Below, piece by piece: positions 1-12,500 of a stretch of DNA of 64,000 nucleotides (the first letter of the stretch is position 1; every line of letters begins with the position of its first letter). Under the pieces are notes generated by a model. The model saw only the letters and a list, made by a program, of their open reading frames with translations. It ran no database searches and had not been told where the DNA came from. The DNA comes from Larus michahellis (taxonomy: Eukaryota; Chordata; Aves; Charadriiformes; Laridae). Position numbers and translations under genes: made by a program. Location of the stretch: assembly GCF_964199755.1 (NCBI RefSeq), contig NC_133896.1, forward strand, positions 93,496,200 to 93,560,199, read 5' to 3'.

Positions 1-449
1 AAAGCTAATACGCTGGCTATTCCATAAAAAGTATTTTTGACCACCTCCTCCTATGCCATTCGTGTTGCTCTGAAGCCTGCTCCCTGCTAACTGTTTTTTT
101 TTTCACCAGTGTTCTTCCTGCTTTTAGTCGTCTTAACTCCACGTTTTATTACAGTTGACTGTCAGCAGTAACCTCACTTATTGGATGGAGTTAATTACCT
201 TTTCTAAAAACATACCTCTGAACTCAAACTTATAGTGCTCAGAAAATGAGATTTTTAGATTGCATTTTGTAGTTAATTAAAATGAGGGGGAATGACTTTG
301 ATAGCAGAGATCTTTAATCAGCTTTTTAATTACCTGAAAGCATTTGTACTATCCTTCGGTTGGAACAAGCTGTTTAAGTGCCCGGTTGCTTTTTGTTTTC
401 TCGTGGGAGTAGCATGCAGAACCTGATCTGAAGTGCTGGCCTCTTTCAG
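1..449 (+). other. POLQ intron (3' part), no gene seen
   Basis: This is AT-rich sequence upstream of the first recognisable POLQ exon. It ends in a polypyrimidine tract and AG (ctctttcag) at 441-449. I looked for the preceding POLQ coding block and did not find it, so it should lie left of the window. Confidence 0.75.
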
Positions 450-587
450 GTTTTGTTCCTGGAGCTGAAGTTGCCACAAAATGGAGATGTGAAAGTTCAA
501 GGAAACAAGAAAACTCTGGGTTACACAAGAAGAGCAACTGCTAAAGGGAGCAGGGTTAGGTTGAGTAAGCAGTTGAGTACAACCAAG
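450..587 (+). CDS. POLQ: POLQ coding exon, window exon 1 (insert 1 region)
   Basis: 138 nt, 46 codons, phase 0 at both ends. It begins VLFLELKLP and ends KQLSTTK, directly before the donor GTACAG. The lysine- and arginine-rich stretch after the first nine residues (KKTLG, TRR, VRL) corresponds to insert 1 of the theta polymerase, between the exonuclease-like fold and the thumb. The shadow frame on the minus strand is also open but has no supporting features. Acceptor AG is 448-449. Confidence 0.93.
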
Positions 588-3500
588 GTACAGTAAAGTC
601 TGGTTCTAGTCTGACTGTAAAAATAACTTTACACATCTGCTGCTTGAATACATTGGAGTTAGGTGTGCTGACTTAAATGAAAGTAAATTTTAACTGCCTT
701 TTTGCTCCTCCAGTTGCCACTGGAAATTCAAACTGGGTTCTGCCTTCTCTGTTAGTGGAGTTATTAACTCCTCCTACTCTCCTAAAGCCCGAGTGTAGTG
801 AGGACATGAATATAAATAGCAGGCTTCAATTAAAATAAATCAGGCAAAATTTGATTTCCCAAACCACATGTAAGACCAAAATAGCACAATAATTTTGTAA
901 AGCAAATAGTAGAAGAATTTTTCAACATCAGCTTGAAAGATACTTAATACCGTGGTGATTAAATAGGATATTTTCCCTGGCTGGTACTACCATATCTGTA
1001 TTTTGTGCTTCAGAGAATTTGTCTTCAGCATGGGTGATCTGATGGCTTATCAAATTTAGTATATCAAAAGCTTATGTATATACGTGAAGGCTATTGACAT
1101 GCTTGTCAGCTGATAAATATTGTGGAGCTGCATTAATACCAACTGCTGCAGGCTAATGGTTGCTCTTGCCAGACAAGTGGTATTAGTAGATATATATGTT
1201 CCCTGTTTTCAGGCCTCATTAATCTGTGTTGTTCTCTTAGTTCTCCCTTGTTCAGTGTAGTCAGTGCTTGGAAGACAGGTATTGATTTCTGAAACTCAAG
1301 TGGCAGTGAAGAAGTGAGCGTGGCGGTGGTGGCAGAGCAGGGAGCAAGAAGCAAAGTGAGGATTTCTTCCTTTTGTGATGTGGAGGGATGAGGCTACCGC
1401 TGCCTGCTGCATACAAACAAATGTTATTTTGAGAAATGTTTGCATGCCACAGTCTTTTTTAAATTCTTGTTAGTGCTTTCATATTTCTGATTTAACTGAA
1501 AGGATTTGATTGCTAGTGGTCAGCTTTGTCTTTCAAGGACCATGGTCAAGGGCTTCATTTTGTTGCGCTCCTAGTAGACGGATAGGAGAGAGCAGGGAGA
1601 AAAATATGCAAGAAGATGGAGGAGGAGCGCTAACGCTGGGCAAGAGGAGACAACGTAGGGGACCTATGGCAAGTGATTCTTTATTTGATCATTTCAGGTG
1701 ATTTATTGGTTGGTGGAGACTGAGTGGTGATGAGGACGCAGAAGTCCAAAGAGAAGTGATTGCTTTCTTGTGTGTAATAAAACTGCAGCTGTGTCTGATG
1801 GTGCTTTGATTGCCCAGGTGTAGGCGGTATAAGTGGAGGGGATATACCATTTAATTTTAAGGCAGTGACACTGGAAGCTCACTGGGGGTAAAGGAGCTGA
1901 CTTTTCCTGCAGAACTGCAAAAACTTTATAAATAAAGCTTTAAAGGCAGTTAATTATAGTTGTGCCCTTTTCTCCCCACAAGGATGTTTTGGAGAAATTA
2001 AAGACACTTCACCCATTGCCGGGGCTGATATTGGAATGGAGGAGGATCAACAATGCCATTACTAAAGTGGTGTTTCCACTACAGAGGGAAAAGCGATTGA
2101 ATTCTGCACTGGGAATGGAAAGGATATATCCAGTGTCACAGACTCACACAGCTACAGGTAGAGAAATGCCTGCAAAATCCTCACTTCTTACTTTTTTTTT
2201 CTTTTTTTTTTTTTTTGGTGTGTGTGGGCAGCTTTTCTATGGGGAAAAGATAGGGAATCAAGCCTGTGCTCCACTTCAGCCAAATGAAAATACTGAAATG
2301 CCTATTTCACATGAATCTGCCCTAAAAGTCTAGATGTGTTAAAATAGCTTTTGTGTTCACTGAGCAGTATTATTCATTTCTTGCATATATTAGCATGTAA
2401 ATCTCTGACCCCAAAACAGGTTCAGGATTTGGGAGTTTCTTATTAGTGAAACAGGAACACTGCATGGGAACCATCTCAAGCCCATTAAACCCAAATTATT
2501 TTTCCTTTTCTTCAGTTTTCTCAGTTGTCATGTCCTGTCCCACCCCGCCCCCCTGCCCCTTGTTTTTTGGAGATGCAGATATGTGTTCAGCTGTGTTAAG
2601 TTAGAGAGACTCCTCTTGGACCTTTACTTAGTTCTGCTTTGTCTGCCTTCTCAGGTCGAATAACCTTCACGGAGCCAAATATCCAGAATGTGCCAAGAGA
2701 TTTTGAGATTGAAATGCCAACTGTGGTTGAAGAAAGCCCACCCTCCCGAGCCCATGGAAACGTTAATTCTCATGCTCTTTCTGGGGGCAGGTAGGAGGAT
2801 CATGGCAAAGCTTCTGCCTACTCTGCTGATATTAATGTGGTTGAGTTGTCAAATTTCTCTTTTCTTACTTCACCTTTAAAGGTCCCTTCCAACCCGACAG
2901 ATTCCATGATTCTATGAAGATACCAGGTAGCAGAAAAAGATTTCTATAGCTGGTCTCTGTTAACCAAATGCCCTGTTTTGACAGAATTACATGCCAGTGC
3001 CTAAACAGTTGTGTGGAAGTCTAGTGAAATATCAGGGTGGGTCTTTTGGCGGCTAGCTTGTGAGCTTTGGGGCTTCATACTTGCTGGTGGTTTTCTGTCC
3101 TTTCAGTTTTTCTTTCCATTTGGGGTCTTGTCCCACATGTGTCATCTGAATGACTTCTATGATCTTTTTTCCCATAGCAAGATGTGAGAACTTTCAGAAG
3201 TTTTTTGGCCCTTCTATCTCTTTTTTCCTACCACCATGCATCTAACATTGTTGTGCCTTGAGCAGGTCATGGGAAGAGAGGCCAGGAGTAGCAGGATCTT
3301 GTCCATCTCTCTTCAGGAGAAGAACCAGGCCTAGCCATGGAGGCAGAAACGTCATTCTGAGAAATAGGCTCTGGCAGTGCTCAGGCTTGCAGCAGCTTTG
3401 CAGGACAGTTGTAGAGTGGGCTGTGTTCTTAGAGTCTTCCCTGTAGAGAAGCATCCCGTCAAAGGAATGGAGTGCTTGCTGAACTTTGAGAGAGGTCTGC

Positions 3501-6500
3501 TTCTCAGCCTGACTTTTGGGACTACGTTCCTTAGTTAAGCAGCCACTGTGTTAGGAAGATGGGACAATCCTAAGGCACAGAAATGACTGCTGGTGCAAAA
3601 GACGCTATTTTCACGCAGCTGAAATCTGATAGGCCGTCCAAACTGTCTTTTATCTCAGTGATTATTATTACTGCTCCTTCCTCTTGTTGTAAGAAGCTTC
3701 TGGCCAAAGGATTGTAGCTAAATTAGATCATGGTATAAAGCCCTTGCTCATTCAACTAAATTGGGAACCTATGCTGGACAGTGTGATTTTCTACAGTTAT
3801 CATATGTTGTCATATGTTATCCCTCACCTTTATTTCTTTTGAAAATTTATTTCTGTGATTTTTGTGCTATCTTTCATCTCCTTGATCCCTACCATCCCTG
3901 AAATAACAAGGTATAAGAAGAAAAGGGTGTTCATAGGGGAAGAGAGCATAATGTCTTTTCTGTGCTTTGCTGAAACCAGTCTTGATCTTGAAGATACCTT
4001 TTCATTCTGATAAAGAAATTGCTCAGATCCCTGACTGAAACATCAAGGACTTAAAAAGGCCTTTTGACTTCCAGCAAAGAGCACGATGGGCTGGCTGATG
4101 GACTGGTGCTGATGGGAGTAGGAGGTGTGAATGGCATCACAGGTGCGCAATGTAATGGATACAATTCTATCTGCAGCTATGAGTGACTTGGACAGGAGAG
4201 CTAGGCAAGCCCTGAGAGGTTGCAGAGCACCTGGGTGCCACTGTAAACTTCTGGCCTTCTGGAAAAGAAAATGAAGTTGCTTTGGGGCAATTTTTTGCTC
4301 ATTCTTTAGAGAGGAAACGCGCGGTGTTTTATGAGCACATCTTCTGCAACTTCTGCTCTGCTTTTACAGGCTTACGTGTGTGTGTGCTTGCACAGTCATG
4401 AGGCTGATGATGTGGGAGAAATCTTTTCTGTCTGTACTAGGTATGGGCTGGTGTAGGCATTCTGCATAGGAGAATGATGTTGAGAAGACGTAGCACGTGA
4501 GGTAGGGTGTTGAATTTTTAGGATTCCTGTAGGACTTCTTTGCTGTTTTTCTGGAACGCATACATCACAGATTTGCGGTCTTTCATCTTACCTGTTTTCG
4601 AGTGGAATTATCCAATTTCTGGACCAAACCCTGAATGTAGTAGGAAGATTTATGCCTGAATCTGTTCAGAGTCAGTAAATCCCTTCAGGTGTACATATGG
4701 CCTCTGTCCAGTTCCCCCATGGTCAAGTTAGGTATGGATTATTCAGAAAAGTGGAACAGAGGCTTGTTTTCACTGATTCTTTGTGGCAAAATGATTATGC
4801 ATCTTCAAGTGTTTTAGAAATTTGTGAAAAAGGTATTCTTTGTCTCCACAGATGTAGAAAGCGTTCCAGTATTTTGCCTAATGGCCTAAAATTTCAGGCT
4901 GAAGACAGATCCGAAGAAAGAGGAATACCCTTTTCCGTTAGCATGAGGCATGCTTTTGTTCCCTTCCCAGGTAATGCCCAGATCCTGCTCCGTGCCAGCT
5001 AATTGTTAAGGATATAGTTAACAAAAAGTCCTAGCTCTAATGAAATTGATGACAGTAGATATCTGACTTAGCAGGCTACTTGGAAAACTAATGCAGTAGT
5101 TAGCATGTCCTCAAAATTATTCACAAGACTGTAAAGGAGAGTGTTTCAACCAGGGAAAATATTCAAATGTTATAATTCAAATGTTTACACCTTCACTTCC
5201 TCTTTAGGAATACATATATTTTTAAAGAGCTATACTTAGGCAGAGCTTAATACAGAAACTGCACTCTATGTAGTGTTATTTCTAGCCAAATGTCAGTTCT
5301 CACGTTGCCTGCCCTGGCTCAGTACAAGTCTGCTGGTTTGATCTCGGTGCTGATCATTCCTATCAGGTGCTAGACTTTTACACGGACACCTGGACAGATA
5401 CTCGTTCTGTGTGTTTTTGATGGATTCTAGATGTAGGCCCTGCATGGAATGCAAGCAAACCTGGGCATCGAGGAAACAGGCAAGAATTTATCTGATTTAA
5501 TTTCTGCTGTTTATTGGCACAACTTTTAGCAGTCCAGAAGCAACTCCTAAAAGTTTTCGCAAGAAAATGGAGACTGAGGTTGCATAGAAATGGCTGCGGA
5601 AAACTTTCAGAGCAGGAGATGCAGGGCCGGCTTCAGTCCTTCTTGCTGGAATGTTGGTTGGAATGTTGTTGGAGTAATTTATGAAATAGTGATTTCTGCT
5701 GACTTCTTGACTTTAGGTGGCTTAATCTTGGCTGCTGATTACTCTCAGCTTGAACTGAGGATCCTTGCTCATTTGTCTTGCGACTGTCGTCTCATTCAAG
5801 CCTTGAACGGGGGTACTGATGTCTTTAAGAGCATTGCAGCAGAATGGAAAATGATTGATCCTGAGGCTGTTGGAGACAGGACCAGGCAACAAGCTAAACA
5901 GGTAATTTTTAGGAAAAACAATTCAGCAGCAGCTTTCTAGGTGGGAAGGTTCAGTGTTCAAAACATCAGGGAGTCACAATAGTATGGTTTTCTGTTTGAG
6001 TTCATCTGTGATTGTGTGGTAGATGCCTTGTACGCCCTCTCACTCTCAATGTGTTTCAACCAGAGCTGTCTGGGCTTTGGGGGATGAAGGTGGAGAAAAG
6101 CAGCATGAATGGTTCGGACTTCTTGAATGCTTGCCCTTGTTCCCATACACATGTCTTCCAGTGAATCACATTTTGTTTTGGCTCTGCTTTCTCTGCATGG
6201 CTCACCATATGATTGCGGTTCTTCATGCTGTCCTCTGGCAGATTTGCTATGGAATCATCTATGGAATAGGAGCAAAATCTCTAGGCGAGCAGATGGGGAT
6301 TGATGAAAATGAAGCTGCCAATTACATTGAATCCTTCAAATCAAGATACACAGGTTCGGATATGGCTGTTTGGATGCGCTGTGGTGGTGGTGGTTGTTTT
6401 TAATCCCTTCTCTCCATGTCTCTTCAAATCCTAAATTTGTCTCAGCCTTCTACTACTCCTATCTCTTTGAAAAAGCTTTTCATTTTGAAAAAGTCCAGTG

Positions 6501-9500
6501 CATAAACACAGCAGTTTGGTACTCCATAATGTTTTACTCCATACTCTGGTTTTATTAATCTTTAGGATCTTGTTGTTTGCTTATTACATGAAGTTTTTTT
6601 TGTTTTCTAATTAATCAATAAGCCCTGGGGATTCATGTTAAAGCTCTTAACTGTCCGAATAAGAAACACTCTTTTCCTTATTAAAAGACACAGCTTGAAA
6701 GGATACACAATACAACTTTAGACGACACATCTTATAGTTTTTAAATATAACCATTTGTCTCTTCTGTTCTTGTCTTCTGCTTTCATTGAGTTTTAAACTG
6801 TTTTGCATATCACTCTTACATTTTTATCCAGCTGCTCAGAGTAGCTCTCCCATATTTTGTAAAAAGACATTGTTGCATTTCTAAGAAGCCTGTTAATTTG
6901 TAGGAAAGCGAGAGAGAGAGTAGAGCTGCAATCAGAAAATGAATGGAGGGCAAATGGAATAAGAGACGGCTAGCTCTAATCATACAACTTGGAAATGCCC
7001 TGGAAAATTATGTTCTGAAGATTCAGGGTTTGTTTCTTTAGGAGGCAGATGCTGAGAAATGGTGTCCTATTAAGAGTCTGTTTAGTCTCCAGTAATTTCT
7101 AGGTATTGTCTCCTTCATGATCACTAGAAATGACTTCCTGCTTCTTCTCTATTGTTAATGTGTGTACATACAAACTCCACAATGTACCTTACATTTTAAC
7201 TTCGCTTCTTATGAATTTTTACTTATATGTATTGCCAGGCTGACATGCTAAATTACATACCTAATGAATTGACTAATGTTGTCAGTCTTGATCTTGAATA
7301 GCTCCTTTTACCTTTTATATTTTGTAAACCTTGGAAAGAAACTGTCTGAAGTGAACTCTTTCCACTTCAGTGCAGTTGTTACCTGAACTTGCACCGAAAG
7401 AGACTCTTACCTGTATCACCTTTCTTTGACCTAAGTTTCTTTTTAATGCTCTCAGTGGATTCACTCCTTCCCTTGCAAAGTGCAGGTGGGTAAGTTTCTT
7501 TCATCCTAGAATCTGAAGTGACACGGTCTGAAGTCAGGCAGCCTGGGGCATCAAGGGCTCTGACTTCTGCTTTCAACTGACTGACTTCCTACAGTGCTGG
7601 TCCAGGTCCTGACCTCTCCATTATCAATAATACATGTATGCTCCTCTGTGCCTGGGCGCTGTGCAGAATGGTCTTCCTACTTCCTTGTGCACAGTAAGAT
7701 ATCCTGACACTCTGCGCTCTCTTCCACCTCAAAAGTCTTAATAAGTTTCCCATCAGAGCTGCGAATAGGCTGAATGAATGATCGTGCGCCCTTGTCCACT
7801 GACAGGGCACGGGAAATTTAAAAAATTACCTTTGTGCTGCTTGGGTTTCCCAGGCTGCTTTCAGTGACCCCAGTGAGAAGTCAACGTGGAACATCAGCTG
7901 TATTAGGCAAAACTTTCTCTTTCCTTTCCCAGGGATTCAGAAATTCTTAAGGGAAACAGTGAAGAGCTGCAGAAGAGATGGGTTTGTGCAGACCATCCTG
8001 GGAAGACGGAGATACCTGCCAGCTATCAAAGATCCAAACCCCTATAGTAAAGCTCATGTATGTTGAGTGCAGTACTTTTTAAAAATTATTACTATTATTT
8101 TTAATTTTTAAAGTATTAGTTTCCGTTGCATATCTTATCTGCGGTTTTACAGGGTCTATGAGCCATCTTGTTCCTGACCTTCCACTTCTCACTTAGTTCA
8201 TTGTTCCCTCGGTTGTTCTCTGAATAACAGAGCTTTTGTCATGGTCTGCGTGACGTAAGTCTTCTGTGACTGGGTGTACAGCTGTCATCGCTGTACTAAC
8301 CTCACTTCAGAACTCCCACGTTGGAACTGGAGTGAGTAATTTATTGAAATAAGTGGACATGATTTTAAAAAGCCTCCACGCAGTGATGTGCTTTAACTCT
8401 TCAGTTGCTCCCACTCAGCAGTCTCCGTATGATTGTATGCTGTCAGCACTTGAACAAGAAAGGGCATTTAAGTCCTATATTTTTGGGTGCTTGTTCCTTC
8501 TCATATTTCCCCTCAAAGGAAAAATTGCTCAAACTTGTTAGATAAATATTTACTTAATATACGCCTTTGCACTGGCATTAGTTTTTTTCAAGGTCATTTT
8601 GGACGCGTCTGTCATAGACTCTACTTCAGTAAGAGTAAATTGACTCCTTGGGGAGATGTTGGCTCATTTCTGTGGGGAGGAAGCCTTATACTTCTCAGTA
8701 GGCAGCTGGATCAGCTTGTGTGGAATTAAAGGTTAGAGTGGAAGAGGGAGAAAGTGGGGGAGTTTGTAGTCCAAGTAGTTGAAAGGGAAACAAGGAGACT
8801 TTCAAAAAACTTTTGAGATTATTTGACTATTTAATCTGAAGGATACTTCAGCATGAAGCTTTGTAGATGTACCTTCTGTTCAACTTTGATTTATTCTTTA
8901 AAATCGTATTAAAGACCTGTTAATGAATTATCTTCACTTTAATTTCAGCTCCCTCATAACTTTTTGCACACATTTCAGCTCTAATCAAAGAGAGAAGAAC
9001 CTTTTAGTACAGTTTTCTTGTCTGAGGAGGGGATTAGTAGAGAAGATGCTTGTGTGGGGAAAAAACAGTCATAGTGTGGTCTGGTGTGTTTTTGTATGGC
9101 TGTAATGCTCTGGCAGTCAGGGTTCAGTGCAGTAGACCAGATTATTAGTCCATGAAGTCCAACTTCTTCCCTTTGGTTATCCATTCTGGATGGTTTTGAA
9201 GATAGGCAGAAGTGTCTTGTGGTACTTGAATTAACTGTGAGATTTTTCTCCTCCTGATCAAACTGTTACCGTGTTTATATGCTTCTCCCTCTTGTGGCTT
9301 GTGACTCTTGTAGGTTATTACCCATCATATCAATTAAGTTTGCAGAAATCCTGATTTTTCTCAGTCACCTGGAGAAATTTTTTGTCTGAAGCTAGTCTAG
9401 AATGTCTCTTTCTTTCAGGCAGATGTAACAACCTCTTTTATCTGGAGGTTTTACCGTGCCTGTAAATACCATGCATTTATTATTTTTAATGAAGTACATG

Positions 9501-12500
9501 TGGCATGCTGGATTTTATTTATTTTTTGGGGTAGGTTTTGGTAACACCTATCTCTGTTTAGGCAGAGCGACAGGCTGTGAATACGACTGTTCAGGGATCT
9601 GCTGCAGACATTGTCAAAACAGCCACTGTGAACATTCAGAGACGCCTGGAAGCTTTCTCCTCTGTGATCAAGTCCCATGGACATCTGGAGAGCTCCTTCC
9701 AGAGAGATAAGACTGGTATGCTCACCTCTTCCTTGCACACTACACCAAAACTTCCAGCATTACTAATTAAAAACCAACCAAACAAACAAAATAATTGCCA
9801 GCAAAATAAAGTTTAGGGCCTTTGGGCGGGAGGCATTTTATTTCCTGACAGTGGTAAGTCGGTATTTAATGGGCAAAAAAGTCATAAGGAAAGAGGGAGA
9901 ATGTCTGCTCAACACACAAACTAAAGCAAATGCTGTGATCAGATCAGGAACCCCAGCTGCCTCAAAGCAGGTTTGGCAAAGGTTGGCGGTGGGAGTTGAT
10001 GTGTGATATGGCCTGTGATGCTACCACAGGATTGTTCAAAAGTAGGAAGGGAGAAACTGAGCAGATACTCTGGCTTCACAGGCAGTGAAAAGATAGAATG
10101 GAGGAAATTCTTGTTCCAAAAATACTTTTTTTTTTTTTTTTTGTTAGAATTAAACCTGGAATTTGTTGACTGGAAGCTGATGTACAGAGGCTCCAGAAGA
10201 GTATTATATGGACCACTTATCAGCATAAATTTCTTCTGGCTGCAGATAGCAAAGCTGTGCTGGGGTATTCATTCCCAGAGGAGTGCTATGAAGACTTTTT
10301 TTCTTTAGCATAGTGTAGACAGTGTTTTGTTCATCAGTCATATATTTTTAGAAAGACAACTTAAGGGATGGAGTGCTATATTTCTTTGATACTTCTTACG
10401 CTTCAACTGAAACATGAAGCTGTCTTAATACAAGGAGTCTGATTTGTAGGACTGAGAAGAAAAACTAAATAATTAATTGCTGAACCTCTAAAAATATGTC
10501 AGGGAGTTTTATTTTAGAGACAAGATTCTGAGGTCTGCTATGAGTAGAAGGCATGTGCCTGGCAGAACTTCCCACCCCTTCCAGGTGCAGCAGCTACTGA
10601 CCTTTGGCCAACGTAATTGTAGGAAGGCGAGAAGATGCATTTGTGATAGTCCTTCCTCCTCTGATACTAGCTGTTTCAAGAACTGGCAGGAATTCTTTCG
10701 CAGCAAGTTATAAAGGCCTGTGCCATCAGAGAAGCATCCTGCATCGTGTGGCTTCTTCAGCATTGCGGCTTCAGTGCCAGGCTTGTGTGAGGAACTGATG
10801 ATGCTGTGAAAGCCCTCCGGTAGTTGTGAGCTGGAGTCCTCCTGTTAGCTGACCTGAAAAATGAATAACTTCTGAGTCTGTGTGTGTGAGGTTGTCTTTG
10901 TTTTTTTGTTTTGTTTTTGTTTTTGTTTTTTTTTAAAAGCTTTTACTATGGAATGGCTTGTTCTGTTTTATTTTTGTCAGGCAAGGCCTACCAGGATCCT
11001 GTTTTTATCAGCTGTTTACTTGTTTATTCAAAAACTGCTCTTTTTCTCTCCTCCCCCCCCCCCCTTTTTTTTTTTAATCAGGAGTAGTAGTTACAGTTCC
11101 ACATAACAGCATTTGGGAGGAGGCTTACTGCCTTTTTAGACTAGCCATTAAAATGATTTTGGAAGAAAAGCAGAATCCTAATTCATTGCCAGAGAGAACA
11201 TTGTAAACCAACCTCTGATTAAACCTGACATGATTTTGTTTAAAATTTACTTTTAAAACAGATGGTTCAGGAGACACAACTGTCTCTTGTTTCTCTTCTG
11301 ATTCATATCTTCGTAATGTAAGGCTGAAATGTTTATATCTAAAATGCTTTTCATTAACATTTTCCCTCGGTAGCTGTACAAATATTGATAGAGTAGCAAT
11401 GTTTTGTGGTTTTATCTGTAGGCATGGGCTTTTTCATTTTAAAGTTTCTCGTGTTCTTTTTCTCAGCATTAGGAATGTGTGAGGGTTCTGTAATTAGAGG
11501 AAACATGCCTTTGCATAATGGTATCTAACAAAGTGTGCTCTTCACCTGTGTAGGAAAGCTAGCGAGGAAGAGCAACAGAAGGACATTACATCCCATCAGC
11601 GGAGGTTTCTTTATCCTCCAGCTCCATGATGAGCTCCTCTATGAAGTTGCAGAGGATGACGTCATCCAGGTACAGCCGCGCAGTTGCTTTTTTCAGCTCT
11701 CTGCTGCATTATGGTGTTTCAAACCAACCTTCCTTCTAGGGGCTCAGCTTTTCTTCCCTGGATTCTCTCTCACTGTGTGCTAAAAGGTCTGTGAAAACAA
11801 TGTCGAATTGGATGAAAAATGATGTTTGTATTCTTGATCCCTTTATTTTCAGACTCAAGCCATTCCCATGTCTGAAATTCATTTTTCCAACGTGTGCTTT
11901 GCTGCTTGTAACAGCAGTTTGTACAGCTTTTCTGCAAGACTTGATGACTGAAGTAGTTTACTATTGCTGACAGGTTGTAGGGGGAAGTTTTTCTTTGTTT
12001 GGAGGTATTATTGCCTCCCTATTTACACTCATGTCTTCTGATGCCTAACTCAGAACACGTATTGTTACAGCTGTGGTTTATACTCTGTGTAGGGAAAGGA
12101 GGATTCCTTGCTTTTGTTTCCTCATTCCTTACTTCCCTGTCTTTCTGGTATAGGAGTGTTATGGTGGTTAGCAGCATGGTAGGTATAAGAAATGTGCTGT
12201 GTGGACTTCAGGCACCTTTCACACGCATGTGTGTGCTCTTCCACCACGTAGGCACTCCCGTGCCTGGGCATGGTGGTGTCTGTGTGACAGCTTTCAGTAG
12301 CAAACATTTTAGCTGTATGTTGGCAGCTTAGTGTTTTCCCAAGTCCTGAGGACAGACACAGGAAGGCTCCCAGGGTGTGCTACCGTAGCTTGGGGATGTC
12401 TTTCTCCCCGTTCTCTTCTGCGCATACACATCTTTAATGACAAAAGGCCTTTTCCTGATGGCAAGCAGTAACTCCCAGTCTGAGAGAGCTTTCAGCAGTA

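Noticed and set aside
1930..1935. AATAAA upstream of a POLQ exon as an intronic poly(A) site
   Set aside because: It lies in the polypyrimidine/branch region just before an obligatory exon with no GT-rich downstream element; a chance hexamer is more likely.
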